31,843 nt of DNA from HGM11368 sp051883395 (GCA_051883395.1 JBJETQ010000007.1:1-31843), one strand, 5' to 3'; positions 21,925 to 30,751 are shown, counted from the stretch's first letter. Notes: generated by a model not told the origin, from the sequence alone. A program made the numbers and translations.

Positions 21925-22173
21925 ATGAATACGACAAAAGAAAGATACGAAAGTTTAGAAGAATTTTTGGCAAAATTGAATATGAGAGAAAACCTGAGCA
22001 AGAGCGACAAGATGTTTTTGCAATCGGTTGTCAAAAGACAAAGACAGGTGATAGCCGATTTGATAGAATTTGACAAAAGGTATCCGAAGTCTTTGGACAG
22101 GGACATAGTGGGCGGACTGTATTCTATCTATACTTTGCTGGACAATCAGGCGCAGTCTTTGATTCTCGGTTAA
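21925..22173 (+). CDS. Small helical protein of unknown function
   Basis: An 82-residue protein with AAGGAG eight bases before ATG. It is rich in Lys, Arg, Glu and Leu, with no signal peptide, membrane segment or cysteine, and looks fully helical (RYESLEEFLAKLNM then KMFLQSVVKRQRQVIADLIEF). I do not recognise the family. It stands alone between the terminators of rho and of itself. The clean ribosome site, codon use like its neighbours and its own terminator make it a real gene. Confidence 0.65.
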   Translation: MNTTKERYESLEEFLAKLNMRENLSKSDKMFLQSVVKRQRQVIADLIEFDKRYPKSLDRDIVGGLYSIYTLLDNQAQSLILG

Positions 22174-22188
22174 AATTGACGTAAAAAT

Positions 22189-22231
22189 AAGAAGTGCGAT
22201 ATTCGATAATGACTATTGCGCTTCTTTTTTT
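22189..22231 (+). terminator. Terminator of the small helical protein gene
   Basis: A 13-bp stem with two G-U pairs (22189-22201 with 22214-22226) and a 12-base loop is followed by seven T. Its right arm contains the -35 box of the next gene. Confidence 0.75.
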
Positions 22232-22244
22232 ATTGTGTTATAAT
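22216..22244 (+). promoter_or_regulatory. Promoter of the GH36-like gene, overlapping a terminator
   Basis: TTGCGC (22216-22221), a 17-bp spacer ending in TGT (extended -10) and a perfect TATAAT (22239-22244). The -35 lies in the terminator stem of the gene before. A second TATAAT occurs at 22250-22255. Confidence 0.65.
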
Positions 22245-22272
22245 AATTTTATAATATTATAGGAGAATATAT

Positions 22273-24249
22273 ATGAATATAGCGACCGATAAAATTCAAA
22301 GAGAAATCATCGTAGAAAATTCACATATACAAAAGTCTGTTCTGACCAATCTCATTACGGGCAGTCAATTAGATCGCAAGGGCTACGAGTTTGTCGTAAG
22401 TTACAAGATACCCGGAAAATTATTGGGCAAGACGGCTATCTTTACAGCCAAAGATATGACTGTTGTCGATAGTGGCGACGATTGGTATCTGCTTGAATAT
22501 CAAGCGCATAATATCGACTGGCAAATCAAACTTATTTATGTCAAAGACGACAAGGCGGGCGTTTTAAAGAAAAATCTCGAAATCACTTGTTCCAATCCAA
22601 GCGTAATTATCAATTACGTTGATCTCGATAGTTTTGACGTAAGCGGAATAGAGGACAAATGGACCATACCGCCTGTCAAAAAAAGAGTTCTTATTCCGGC
22701 ATACATATCTACGACAGGTCAGCCATATTACGTAAAGGATATGTTTTTCGGTACGGAGTTTCCTACCGCAGACAACCGAATAACCGACGACTTTACACAC
22801 GCAAGGTATTATATCGGCAGAAGATTTGGCGATATTGCCGTCGGCGGTGTCTATACTACCGTAACGTTTGTTATGGGCAGCGGTAGCGGAGTAGAATTTG
22901 AAAAGATGAGAGCGTCGTTTTTCAAATACGTATCGACTTTTAGTCGTCCGTCGAGATTCAGAGTGCAGTTTAACAGTTGGTATGACAACATGCTCGACAT
23001 AACTAGCGAAAAGGTAAAAAATTCCTTTACGGCTGTGGGCGAAGGTTTCAAAAAAGCAGGTTTCAGACCGCTTGATTGTTACGTCGTTGACGACGGTTGG
23101 ACAGACTACAAGCGTCCTGCCTTCTGGCAATTTGACAAGGAGAGTTTTGACAACGAATTTTTCAATGAAAGTCAGCTTACAAAGTCGCTCGATTCGACTT
23201 TTGGAGTTTGGTTCGGGCCACGAGGCGGATATACGGCGCAGACAATCAAATATGCCAGGTTTTTGACAAAACTCGGCTATCCTATGTGCAGACAGTCCTA
23301 TGACATCTGCACGGCAAATCCACGTTATATCAAAGACCTGTGCGATAGAATGGCAGAATTTTGCACAAAATACAACGTAAGTTACTTTAAGATAGACGGC
23401 TTTGCCATAACGCCTTGCAAGTCGTCCAAGCACGGACACCCTAAGGGCAAAGGGGACGGAATAGAGTTTTATACGTTTTTGTGGGAAGAATGGACCAAAG
23501 GGTTCGAGCGCATCAGACGTGCCAATCCAGACGTATTTCTCAACGTTACTTCCTATGCGCATTGTTCGCCGTGGTTTCTCAAATGGTGCGACGCAGTTTG
23601 GATAAACAACTGCGGAGATATGGGATACGAAGGCAAGGGCAACAGTCTCAACAGATGTCTCAATTATAGAGACAGCGCATACAAGGACTTTTTCGACGTA
23701 AGACAGCTTCAATTCCCTGCGGCATACGTTTACAATCACGAACCTTGTTATGCGGAGCGCAATTACGATCCGCCACTACCTTCGCCTTTGCACAAGACGG
23801 TTGTGTACACTTACGAAGAGTTCGAGCAATATATGTATTTCTGCCTTATGAGAGGCACAGGCTTTGTTGAGATTTATTTCAGCCCTAGCATGTTCGACGA
23901 AAAGCGTTGGGCAATTGCGACCAAGACGTTGAGTTGGGCAGAAGAAAACTTTGACATATTGCGCAACTCAGTCTTTTTCGGTGATAATCCTACGCAAGGC
24001 GGCGTTTACGGATATTATGCATTCGACGGCAAAAAGGCAATCATGTCGATAAGAAACTCCGACGACGTAGCTCATACTTATACTCTCGTCAACAGCGAAA
24101 GATGCCACGTTGACAGCGCTTATTCTATCAGCAGGTTTTATCCTGAGCAAGGAGAGAGCGTTTTAGTACAAAAGGGGCAGAACTACGAAATTCAATTGCA
24201 ACCGTTTGAAGCGCAGATATATTACCTTAATCTGGAAGACAATCAATAA
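22273..24249 (+). CDS. GH36-superfamily (melibiase-like) glycoside hydrolase
   Basis: The 658-residue protein has no signal peptide, so it probably acts in the cytoplasm on imported sugars. An N-terminal beta domain (about 1-220) precedes a (beta/alpha)8 barrel (about 228-560) and a C-terminal beta domain. Barrel motifs resemble alpha-galactosidases: NSWYDN (234-239), YVVDDGW (270-276), WFGPRGGY (313-320) and YFKIDG, whose Asp375 is the likely nucleophile. CGDMGYEG near 447-454 holds Asp449, a candidate acid/base. Similar barrels occur in alpha-N-acetylgalactosaminidase families, so alpha-galactosidase is likely but not certain. AGGAG precedes ATG. It is transcribed from its own promoter, with no transporter adjacent. 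Confidence 0.78.
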   Translation: MNIATDKIQREIIVENSHIQKSVLTNLITGSQLDRKGYEFVVSYKIPGKLLGKTAIFTAKDMTVVDSGDDWYLLEYQAHNIDWQIKLIYVKDDKAGVLKKNLEITCSNPSVIINYVDLDSFDVSGIEDKWTIPPVKKRVLIPAYISTTGQPYYVKDMFFGTEFPTADNRITDDFTHARYYIGRRFGDIAVGGVYTTVTFVMGSGSGVEFEKMRASFFKYVSTFSRPSRFRVQFNSWYDNMLDITSEKVKNSFTAVGEGFKKAGFRPLDCYVVDDGWTDYKRPAFWQFDKESFDNEFFNESQLTKSLDSTFGVWFGPRGGYTAQTIKYARFLTKLGYPMCRQSYDICTANPRYIKDLCDRMAEFCTKYNVSYFKIDGFAITPCKSSKHGHPKGKGDGIEFYTFLWEEWTKGFERIRRANPDVFLNVTSYAHCSPWFLKWCDAVWINNCGDMGYEGKGNSLNRCLNYRDSAYKDFFDVRQLQFPAAYVYNHEPCYAERNYDPPLPSPLHKTVVYTYEEFEQYMYFCLMRGTGFVEIYFSPSMFDEKRWAIATKTLSWAEENFDILRNSVFFGDNPTQGGVYGYYAFDGKKAIMSIRNSDDVAHTYTLVNSERCHVDSAYSISRFYPEQGESVLVQKGQNYEIQLQPFEAQIYYLNLEDNQ

Positions 24250-24271
24250 TAAGTAATAAGCTACATATAGT

Positions 24272-24300
24272 TGTAATCGGCGATGATTTTTGATAAAATT
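24272..24300 (+). promoter_or_regulatory. Promoter of the FnIII/GLUG lipoprotein gene
   Basis: TTGTAA (24272-24277), a 17-bp spacer ending in TGA (extended -10) and TAAAAT (24295-24300), with a leader of about 22 bases to the ATG at 24329. Confidence 0.75.
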
Positions 24301-24328
24301 ATTGCCGGACAAAACTGTGGAGAACAAA

Positions 24329-26998
24329 ATGAAAAAATACAACAAAATTCTTTTTATATTGATATTGACCGTTATACTTGTATTTACGGCGGTAGCTTGT
24401 AAAGAAAAGGACCAGGACGGTCTTGTCAAGCTAAGCAAACCGACGGAGCTGTCGCTCAACGGCAATGCCGTAAGCTGGGCGCCGGTTGACAATGCGGTTA
24501 TGTATTACGTCAAGGTCAATGATGAAGAATACCAGACGACTTCTACCAGCTATAATATCGAAACGCAAAGCGTGGGTGTATATACTGTCAAGGTCAGAGC
24601 GTACGGCGACGGCAAAAAATACGGAACGAGCGATTACAGCGACCCGATAGAATATATCAAAGGTCAGTTGCTCGACAAGCCCGAAGTAACCATAAGCGGA
24701 ACCACAGCACAATGGAACGCCGTTGACGGTGCAGGCAGTTATTATGTCAAAGTCGTCAATATGAGCGGCGAAGTAGTTGACGAACAGACCATTACGGATA
24801 CGCAGTATCTTTTTGAAGGAGAAAAATACGTAGACGTCAACGCTTATACCATAACCGTAGTTGCAAAACCTGCCGACGACAACTTGACGGGCATTCAGTC
24901 CAAAGCCAGCGACGCAGTCAAATATATAGTCAGCAGAAATCTCAGCGTACCTGTGTGGAACAAGGTAACAACTACGAGCGTATGGTGGAATTCGGTAGAA
25001 GGCGCATCGAAATACGAAATAAAAGTAACAGACGAACTGGGCGAGAGTAAATATTATTCTACGTCAGGCACCAGTTATAGTATCAGCAAAATCGAGATGT
25101 CTCAGCCGGGCGACTACACCCTTACCATCAGGGCGGTGGGAGACGGAGAAGTATATCTATCTTCTGATTTCAGCCAGCCCAACGAAGATTACATTCTGAC
25201 CAAACTGGACAATATTGGCGAAGGGGACGTTTCTCTTATTATCGATTCCAACAACAATAGCGTACTTTCTTGGACTATTGACCCTGTTGTCAACGACAAA
25301 GCGGATAAGGTAAAGGTAATTCTCAAAACGTATACCGCAAGCAACGAGAGTAAGCTCAGCGAAGTGTCCAAGAGTGTGGAATTGGAAGACGGCATAACGA
25401 ATTACAGCGTCGTTCTCAATGAGCTTTTCTTCAATTCTGATGACGGATTGCCTACAAGAGAAACGGCTTATTACGGCAAGACTTACGAAATTTCATTGGT
25501 AGTTTTGTCAGATGAATACAAGATTGTCGATTCCGACACCACGGTTACCCAATACACTTACAGCAATTATACCAAGCCTGTATATGAAGGCGGAGCTTAT
25601 CTCATAACGAATGCAGGAGAATTAGCTTATATAGCGGTAGAACCTGATGCTAGCTATCGACTTATCAACGATATTGACTTCAACAACTACGAGTTTGACA
25701 TGATAGAAGAATTTTCAGGTACCTTCAACGGCAACGGAAAGCGTATATCAAATATTGTGCTTAGCGGCAACTCGGAGTACGTTGCGATGTTTGGCATAAT
25801 AAGAGAAGGAGCAACCATATCCAATCTCTATCTCAAAAACATCAAGGCAAAAATATCAGCCAACGTGGGTTACGTAGGCGGTATTGCCGCCATCAACGAA
25901 GGCACAATACAAGATTGCTTTGTAGAAGGCACTTTGGCTTCCTATACCTATGATACGGATATTGAAGAAGACGAAAGATACGCCATCGACAATGTGGGCG
26001 GTATCGTAGGCTTCAACAAAAACTACATCACAGACTGTTACGCCAACGTATCCGTACAAGGTCAGGTTGCAGGCGGTTTGGCTGCGCTCAATCAAGGCAC
26101 TATATCAGGTTCTTACGCTTTGGGAGAAATTACAGCCAAGGCTTACGCAAAAGATTATGAAGGCGGCGGAGAATTGCAGATTTTGGCAGGCGGTTTTGTC
26201 GCATGCAACGTCAAGGACGCAGAAAAGACTGGCACGATTGGCAACTGTTTTGCCGTCAACAACGTCAAAGCCGACGGAAATAGTGGAGCGGTAATAGTTG
26301 CAGGTGGATTTGCAGCTGTCAACGAAGGCAACGTATATGACTGTTATTGCGGCACTCCTTATAGCAAGGACGTAACCAACAGACTCACGGTTATAGCCAG
26401 CGGCAACAGTTCTATCGCAGGCGGATTTGCAGGAATCAACCATTCCATGATTATCAACAGTTATTCTACTTCCCGTGCCAGCGGCACCAACGTTTCTGCC
26501 GGATTTGTGGGCAAAAACGAAGCGACCGCTACTATCAGAAGTTGTTTTTCGACGGGAGGAACAGAGAATAACGGTGTGAGAGGCGGACTTGTTACGACCA
26601 ACAACGGCGTTGTGGAAAATTGTTATTACTATGCAACATCCTTTACTCCGAGAGTTGACGAAAGCGGTATTGCCGTAACCGAAGCACAGCTATCGACGTT
26701 GGCAGCTACCATGTGCGCCGAAGATGAAGATTGCAACTTTGCAACGGTTGACACAATGCTTGCTCCTGTGCTGAAAAATATGATTTACGTCAAAGATTAT
26801 ACGCTGACCATCAAAGCAGGCGGAGCGATAACTCAGGACGCTTTTATGATAAACAGCAACGGTACAAAGATAAATCTCGGCAGCGAATACGAAGGCACCT
26901 TTGAAACTCTTGGCGACAAGAGTGTTCAAGGCACCGTAATCAGGGGAGTGTACAAGACAGGCGCAAGAAAATTGCAGATAGTAATAGTAGTAAAATAA
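24329..26998 (+). CDS. Large surface lipoprotein with FnIII-like and GLUG repeats
   Basis: The 889-residue protein has a lipoprotein signal ending in FTAVAC (Cys24). Three fibronectin-III-like repeats follow (about 36-110, 120-205, 212-300, each with a V.W..V..A..Y.VKV pattern), then a linker domain. From about residue 450 to 780 there is a beta-helical GLUG-repeat region with many copies of a pattern like VGGIAAINEGTIQDC. Such proteins are exposed on the cell surface and often bind or process glycans or mediate adhesion; no catalytic motif is visible. The ATG at 24329 (GGAG upstream) is chosen over a TTG 39 bases earlier because only it puts the signal peptide at the N-terminus. Confidence 0.85.
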   Translation: MKKYNKILFILILTVILVFTAVACKEKDQDGLVKLSKPTELSLNGNAVSWAPVDNAVMYYVKVNDEEYQTTSTSYNIETQSVGVYTVKVRAYGDGKKYGTSDYSDPIEYIKGQLLDKPEVTISGTTAQWNAVDGAGSYYVKVVNMSGEVVDEQTITDTQYLFEGEKYVDVNAYTITVVAKPADDNLTGIQSKASDAVKYIVSRNLSVPVWNKVTTTSVWWNSVEGASKYEIKVTDELGESKYYSTSGTSYSISKIEMSQPGDYTLTIRAVGDGEVYLSSDFSQPNEDYILTKLDNIGEGDVSLIIDSNNNSVLSWTIDPVVNDKADKVKVILKTYTASNESKLSEVSKSVELEDGITNYSVVLNELFFNSDDGLPTRETAYYGKTYEISLVVLSDEYKIVDSDTTVTQYTYSNYTKPVYEGGAYLITNAGELAYIAVEPDASYRLINDIDFNNYEFDMIEEFSGTFNGNGKRISNIVLSGNSEYVAMFGIIREGATISNLYLKNIKAKISANVGYVGGIAAINEGTIQDCFVEGTLASYTYDTDIEEDERYAIDNVGGIVGFNKNYITDCYANVSVQGQVAGGLAALNQGTISGSYALGEITAKAYAKDYEGGGELQILAGGFVACNVKDAEKTGTIGNCFAVNNVKADGNSGAVIVAGGFAAVNEGNVYDCYCGTPYSKDVTNRLTVIASGNSSIAGGFAGINHSMIINSYSTSRASGTNVSAGFVGKNEATATIRSCFSTGGTENNGVRGGLVTTNNGVVENCYYYATSFTPRVDESGIAVTEAQLSTLAATMCAEDEDCNFATVDTMLAPVLKNMIYVKDYTLTIKAGGAITQDAFMINSNGTKINLGSEYEGTFETLGDKSVQGTVIRGVYKTGARKLQIVIVVK

Positions 26999-27004
26999 AC
27001 AAGG

Positions 27005-27029
27005 CGCCACTCTCACGGGTGGCGTTTTT
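27005..27029 (+). terminator. Terminator after the GLUG lipoprotein gene
   Basis: CGCCAC pairs with GTGGCG, extended by T-G and C-G pairs (27005-27012 with 27017-27024), followed by TTTTT. The next gene begins 11 bases on, so it may be transcribed by read-through. Confidence 0.85.
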
Positions 27030-27040
27030 ATCGGAGAATT

Positions 27041-27742
27041 ATGGACAAAAATAAACTTATCGTTCTTATCGACGCCGACGACACGATATTGGATTTTAAA
27101 ACCTGCGAGAGAAACGCAATAAGTCGTATAGCTCAGCTTTTGCAGGTAGAAGACGTAAAAAAATTTTGCGACGAATATCATGTCGTCAACGACGCTATCT
27201 GGAAAGAATTTGAACAGGGTTTGCTTACGGTAGAGCAGATTGCGTATATGCGTTTTGACAGGATATTCGATATCTACGGAATAAAAGCCGACAGTAAAAA
27301 AATCAGCGAATTCTACAAAGAATATCTCTCTCAGGAAGCCGCTTTGCTGGACGGAGCGAGAGAGTTTTTGGAAAAGTGCTACAAGCAGTTTCGTCTTTTT
27401 GTCATCACCAACGGCATAACCTACACTCAGCAGCGTCGTTTCCGTCTTGCAGACATCAACAAGTATTTTGAAAAAATCTACATATCCGAACAGATTGGCG
27501 CAAGAAAACCGCAAAAGGAATTTTTCGATTACGTCAAAGCCGACGTCAAAAATTTTGACAGCACCAATGCCGTTGTCGTAGGCGATTCACTCACGTCAGA
27601 CGTCGCCGGCGGAATAGGCGCAGGGTTGGTTACCGTATGGTTCAACAAAAAGGGCAAAGCTTTTAAGGGCGACGCACGTCCTACGTATACCGTTGACAAT
27701 TTTGATGACCTGTATCGGCTTTTGTCGAATTTTGGCAAGTAA
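27041..27742 (+). CDS. HAD-family nucleotidase, YjjG-like
   Basis: The 233-residue cytosolic enzyme has all HAD motifs: DADDT (11-15, nucleophile Asp11 and acid Asp13), a Thr in VITNG, the Lys in ARKPQKEFF and the GDSLTSDVAGG acidic motif. The helical cap and the DADDTILDF opening fit the YjjG type of noncanonical pyrimidine nucleotidase, which dephosphorylates damaged or unusual nucleotides. GGAG seven bases before ATG gives the start. No promoter was found in the 12 bases after the preceding terminator, so expression probably depends on incomplete termination there. Confidence 0.85.
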   Translation: MDKNKLIVLIDADDTILDFKTCERNAISRIAQLLQVEDVKKFCDEYHVVNDAIWKEFEQGLLTVEQIAYMRFDRIFDIYGIKADSKKISEFYKEYLSQEAALLDGAREFLEKCYKQFRLFVITNGITYTQQRRFRLADINKYFEKIYISEQIGARKPQKEFFDYVKADVKNFDSTNAVVVGDSLTSDVAGGIGAGLVTVWFNKKGKAFKGDARPTYTVDNFDDLYRLLSNFGK

Positions 27743-27757
27743 ATCAATATCATCAGA

Positions 27758-27792
27758 AAGGGCAGGGTAGTGTATACCCCGCTCTTTTTTTT
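27758..27792 (+). terminator. Terminator of the HAD nucleotidase gene
   Basis: A 10-bp imperfect stem (27758-27767 with 27777-27786, one mismatch, one G-U) followed by eight T in total. Confidence 0.75.
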
Positions 27793-27843
27793 GTCAATTT
27801 TGCCCGTTCAACAAAATTTTTGCAACGACAATCGTTGATATGA

Positions 27844-27868
27844 CGATATGCAAATATGCAAATATGCA
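27844..27868. repeat. Short tandem repeats of ATATGCAA upstream of proS
   Basis: The 8-bp unit ATATGCAA occurs nearly three times head to tail (27846-27868). CGATATGC begins the array at 27844 and recurs at 27893-27900. They lie in the 278-base gap before proS, about 100 bases upstream of its promoter; a binding array is possible but unproven. Confidence 0.5.
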
Positions 27869-27963
27869 GGCTGATGATGTCGTTTTTTATGCCGATATGC
27901 GCTTATTATCACATAATCAAACTTTGATACGAGTCAAAAAGGGCAGGGCAACGTCAAAATAAC

Positions 27964-27992
27964 TTGACCAGAATATGCCCTTGTGATATTAT
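27964..27992 (+). promoter_or_regulatory. Promoter of proS
   Basis: TTGACC (27964-27969), a 17-bp spacer ending in TGA (extended -10) and TATTAT (27987-27992). The leader is only about 22 bases, leaving no room for a T-box. Confidence 0.75.
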
Positions 27993-28020
27993 ACTTATGA
28001 CTAAATTTTGAGGTACATAT

Positions 28021-29742
28021 ATGTTATTGAGCAAGTTGGTGTGCGAGCGCACAAAGGAAGCTCCACAGGACGCAAAAATTCTGAGCCATATTCTTCTTGT
28101 AAGAGCAGGCTTTATCAAGCAGGTTGCAGGCGGCATTTACACAATGACCATGCCATGCCAGAAGATGAGCCGCAAGATACAGGATATTATCCGTCAGGAG
28201 ATGGACGCAATAGAGGGACAGGAAGTGCTGTTTCCTGTCGTTATGCCGAGAGAAATGTGGGAGAGCAGCGGAAGATACAATTCTATCGGCAGCGAAATGG
28301 TAAGATTTAAGGACAGATGCGACAGAGATATGTTGCTTGGTATGACTCACGAAGAAGCGGCAGTTCATCTTGCCAATCACATTGTAGACAGTTACACCCA
28401 ACTGCCTATGATGATATATCAGATTCAGACCAAGTTCAGAGACGAAGCAAGGTCCCGTGGCGGTCTTATCAGAGTGAGAGAGTTTACTATGAAGGACGCA
28501 TATTCCTTCCACGCAACTCAGGAAGATTTGGAAGAATATTATCAAAGAGTTTTTGACGCATACTATCGTATTTTCCGTAGAATAGGACTCAAAAACTTCA
28601 TAGATTTCAAGTCCGATACCGGCATGATGGGCGGTAGCGTAGCGCACGAATATATGTTGCTTACCGACGCAGGAGAAGACAGCCTTGTACTTTGCAATCA
28701 TTGCGATTACAGAGCAAATATGGAAGTTGCCGAGAGCAATCTGGACAAAGCAATTTATCCCGAAGAACCGCTCAAAGAAGTATTTACCGGTGATGATAAA
28801 ACGATAGACGACGTCTGCCGTCGTCTTGGCGTTGACAAAAAACAGACGGCAAAAGCCGTAGTTTATGCAGTCAAGGGCGATAGCGACAAGGTGGTCATAG
28901 CGTTTGTAAGGGGCGATTTGGAAGTCAACGAAGCCAAACTCAAAAAGGTACTCAGACAAGACGTCGTTGCATACGAAGGCGGCGTGAGCGAAGACGTGGT
29001 TTGCGGAAATATCGGACCTTACGGACTGAACAAAAACATCACCGTCGTTTACGATACGTCATTGCAAGGTACTCACGGCATGGTCGTAGGAGCCAACAAA
29101 CCTAATTATCACTACGTAGGTTTTGACGTGGCAAGAGAAATGGGACAAGTTGAATTCTACGATATTCACAAAGTGAGAGCAGGCGACAGATGTCCTGTTT
29201 GCGGCGGAGAGTTGCGACTGGAAAACGGTATAGAAATAGGCAATATTTTTCAACTTGGCACCAAATATACCAAAGCCATGGGCATGACCGTACACAATCA
29301 GGACGGAGATAGCTTCAACCCGATAATGGGTTGTTACGGCATAGGAGTAGGCAGAGCTATTGCGTCGATAGCGCAAGAGAGCAATGACGACAGGGGACTT
29401 GTTTTGCCTATGTCGGTTGCGCCTTGGCAGGTGCATTTGTGCGCATTGAGAATGGACAACGAAGAAGTGTCCGCAAAGGCTTGGCAACTGTACAACACTC
29501 TCAAAGGCGCAGGTGTAGAAGTATTATTCGACGATAGAAACGTGGGCGCAGGTATCAAGTTTGCCGACGCCGACCTTATGGGAATGCCAATCAGATTGGT
29601 CGTTTCTCCTAAGAGCATTGCCAACGCTCAGGTAGAGATAACCATGCGTGCCACCAAAGAGAGTGAAATGGTGTCGTACGACGAGTGCCTTGCAAAAGTT
29701 CAAAGCATCATAGCTCAAGAAATGAGCAAGTATCAAGGCTGA
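28021..29742 (+). CDS. proS: Prolyl-tRNA synthetase (bacterial type)
   Basis: The 573-residue class II enzyme charges tRNA-Pro. Motif 2 is visible at FRDEARSRGGLIRVREF (about 139-155), motif 3 at GIGVGRAIASI near 440-450, and the anticodon-binding domain follows to the C-terminus. Between motifs 2 and 3 sits the YbaK-like insertion (about 225-385) that removes mischarged alanine; the GTHGMVVGANKPNYHYVGFD stretch lies at its end. Length is normal for ProS with the editing domain. GAGG seven bases before ATG gives the start. No T-box leader precedes it, unlike many Firmicute synthetase genes. Confidence 0.97.
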   Translation: MLLSKLVCERTKEAPQDAKILSHILLVRAGFIKQVAGGIYTMTMPCQKMSRKIQDIIRQEMDAIEGQEVLFPVVMPREMWESSGRYNSIGSEMVRFKDRCDRDMLLGMTHEEAAVHLANHIVDSYTQLPMMIYQIQTKFRDEARSRGGLIRVREFTMKDAYSFHATQEDLEEYYQRVFDAYYRIFRRIGLKNFIDFKSDTGMMGGSVAHEYMLLTDAGEDSLVLCNHCDYRANMEVAESNLDKAIYPEEPLKEVFTGDDKTIDDVCRRLGVDKKQTAKAVVYAVKGDSDKVVIAFVRGDLEVNEAKLKKVLRQDVVAYEGGVSEDVVCGNIGPYGLNKNITVVYDTSLQGTHGMVVGANKPNYHYVGFDVAREMGQVEFYDIHKVRAGDRCPVCGGELRLENGIEIGNIFQLGTKYTKAMGMTVHNQDGDSFNPIMGCYGIGVGRAIASIAQESNDDRGLVLPMSVAPWQVHLCALRMDNEEVSAKAWQLYNTLKGAGVEVLFDDRNVGAGIKFADADLMGMPIRLVVSPKSIANAQVEITMRATKESEMVSYDECLAKVQSIIAQEMSKYQG

Positions 29743-29773
29743 TAGATAAATTATAAATACTTTTAAATCAAAC

Positions 29774-29802
29774 GGCACGCTGTTTATGGCGTGCCTGTTT
29801 TT
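29774..29802 (+). terminator. Terminator of proS
   Basis: A perfect 7-bp stem GGCACGC/GCGTGCC (29774-29780 with 29789-29795) is followed by TGTTTTT. It may also stop the convergent minus-strand gene ending at 29886. Confidence 0.85.
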
Positions 29803-29885
29803 ATAGTTTGATAAAAGATTAATATTAATAAATTATTTATAGATTTGTATCAAAGATTTTGAATATTGCCAGCATTGCGGCGGCG

Positions 29886-30602
29886 TTATTTTATGCTGTC
29901 TGCAATGGGTTCTTTGTTTTTATAATGGACGTCAAATTCGTCGTCGTCTTCATAGTAGGTTGCCAGCAATATATTTTTTACTCCGTTTTCGTCTATTTCC
30001 AGCTTATCGAGCAGCCATTCGGTCGTCTTGGAGAGATTGTCGAGCGACGGCTGCACTATCCGTCCGTCAATTATAACTTCGGCAGGGATAGAAGGCGGAG
30101 TAGGTTTGATTGCGTCCTTTTCCATCAGGTCGGCTATTGTCGTAGGCTTTTGCATGCCCACGGGCAAAATGCTCAGTCTTCCGTTGGTTTCAAACACAGC
30201 GTAGGCTATGTCCCTGATATTAAAGTATCCGCTGCTTCTCGCCATAGCCAATATATCGTTGACGGAAATTTTGGCTTTTTTGATGTTGGCATAGTCGAGT
30301 TTGCCGTCATGAATGACCACCAGCGGAGAGCCTTGCAATGTCTTTTTGAAAAACGGCAAGGTACGGGATAGTAGCGTAACGGTTATATCCGACAACAAAA
30401 ATATAGTCATACCGATAAAATAAAAGTACCACGGTGTTTCTAGTTCAGTAGCCCAGTTGGCGGCAATAGACCCCAGCGAAATGCCTACCACGTAGTCGAT
30501 AAAGTCAAGTTCCGCAATTTGCTTTTTGCCCAAAATTTTGGCTATGACAAACATATATCCGAAGGACGCAAAGCCAAAAATGATAATTTTTACAATGTCC
30601 AT
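29886..30602 (-). CDS. DUF421 membrane protein, YetF family
   Basis: The 238-residue protein has three membrane helices in its first 85 residues (about 3-22, 33-50, 58-82) and a cytosolic two-part DUF421 domain. The signature RSSGYFNIRDIAYAVFETNGRLS lies near residues 122-145, and VIIDGRIV lies further on. YetF-like proteins are found in spore formers, and some (for example SpoVAE-associated or YrbG types) affect spores or membranes, but the biochemical role is unknown. AAAGGAG six bases before ATG supports the start. It is transcribed alone, convergent with proS. Confidence 0.85.
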   Translation of the reverse strand: MDIVKIIIFGFASFGYMFVIAKILGKKQIAELDFIDYVVGISLGSIAANWATELETPWYFYFIGMTIFLLSDITVTLLSRTLPFFKKTLQGSPLVVIHDGKLDYANIKKAKISVNDILAMARSSGYFNIRDIAYAVFETNGRLSILPVGMQKPTTIADLMEKDAIKPTPPSIPAEVIIDGRIVQPSLDNLSKTTEWLLDKLEIDENGVKNILLATYYEDDDEFDVHYKNKEPIADSIK

Positions 30603-30701
30603 ATAACGCTCCTTTTGATGGAGTGTTGACTTATCGAGATAAATTATTCATCGACACGTATCGGGTTTTCAGTTGTTTCAATAAATCTGATTATGCACAA
30701 C

Positions 30702-30731
30702 ACACAAAAAAGCCGCTCAGGTGAGCGGCTT
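30702..30731 (-). terminator. Terminator of the phosphatase-like gene and its operon
   Basis: A perfect 9-bp stem AAGCCGCTC/GAGCGGCTT (30710-30718 with 30723-30731) is followed on the minus strand by TTTTTT. It lies about 20 bases after the stop at 30752. Confidence 0.92.
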
Positions 30732-30751
30732 GTGTGTCAACAATCTTATTT

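Noticed and set aside
22564..23739. Open frame of about 390 codons opposite the GH36-like gene
   Set aside because: Same codon-bias effect: the sense frame has conserved glycosidase motifs throughout, and the antisense product is Cys/Val/Ile-rich without domains.
27844..27868. CRISPR array or replication origin iterons
   Set aside because: The repeat unit is only 8 bp, directly tandem and under three copies; no cas or replication initiator gene is nearby.
27743..28020. T-box riboswitch before proS
   Set aside because: The promoter at 27964-27992 leaves only about 22 bases of leader; no T-box consensus or antiterminator was seen.
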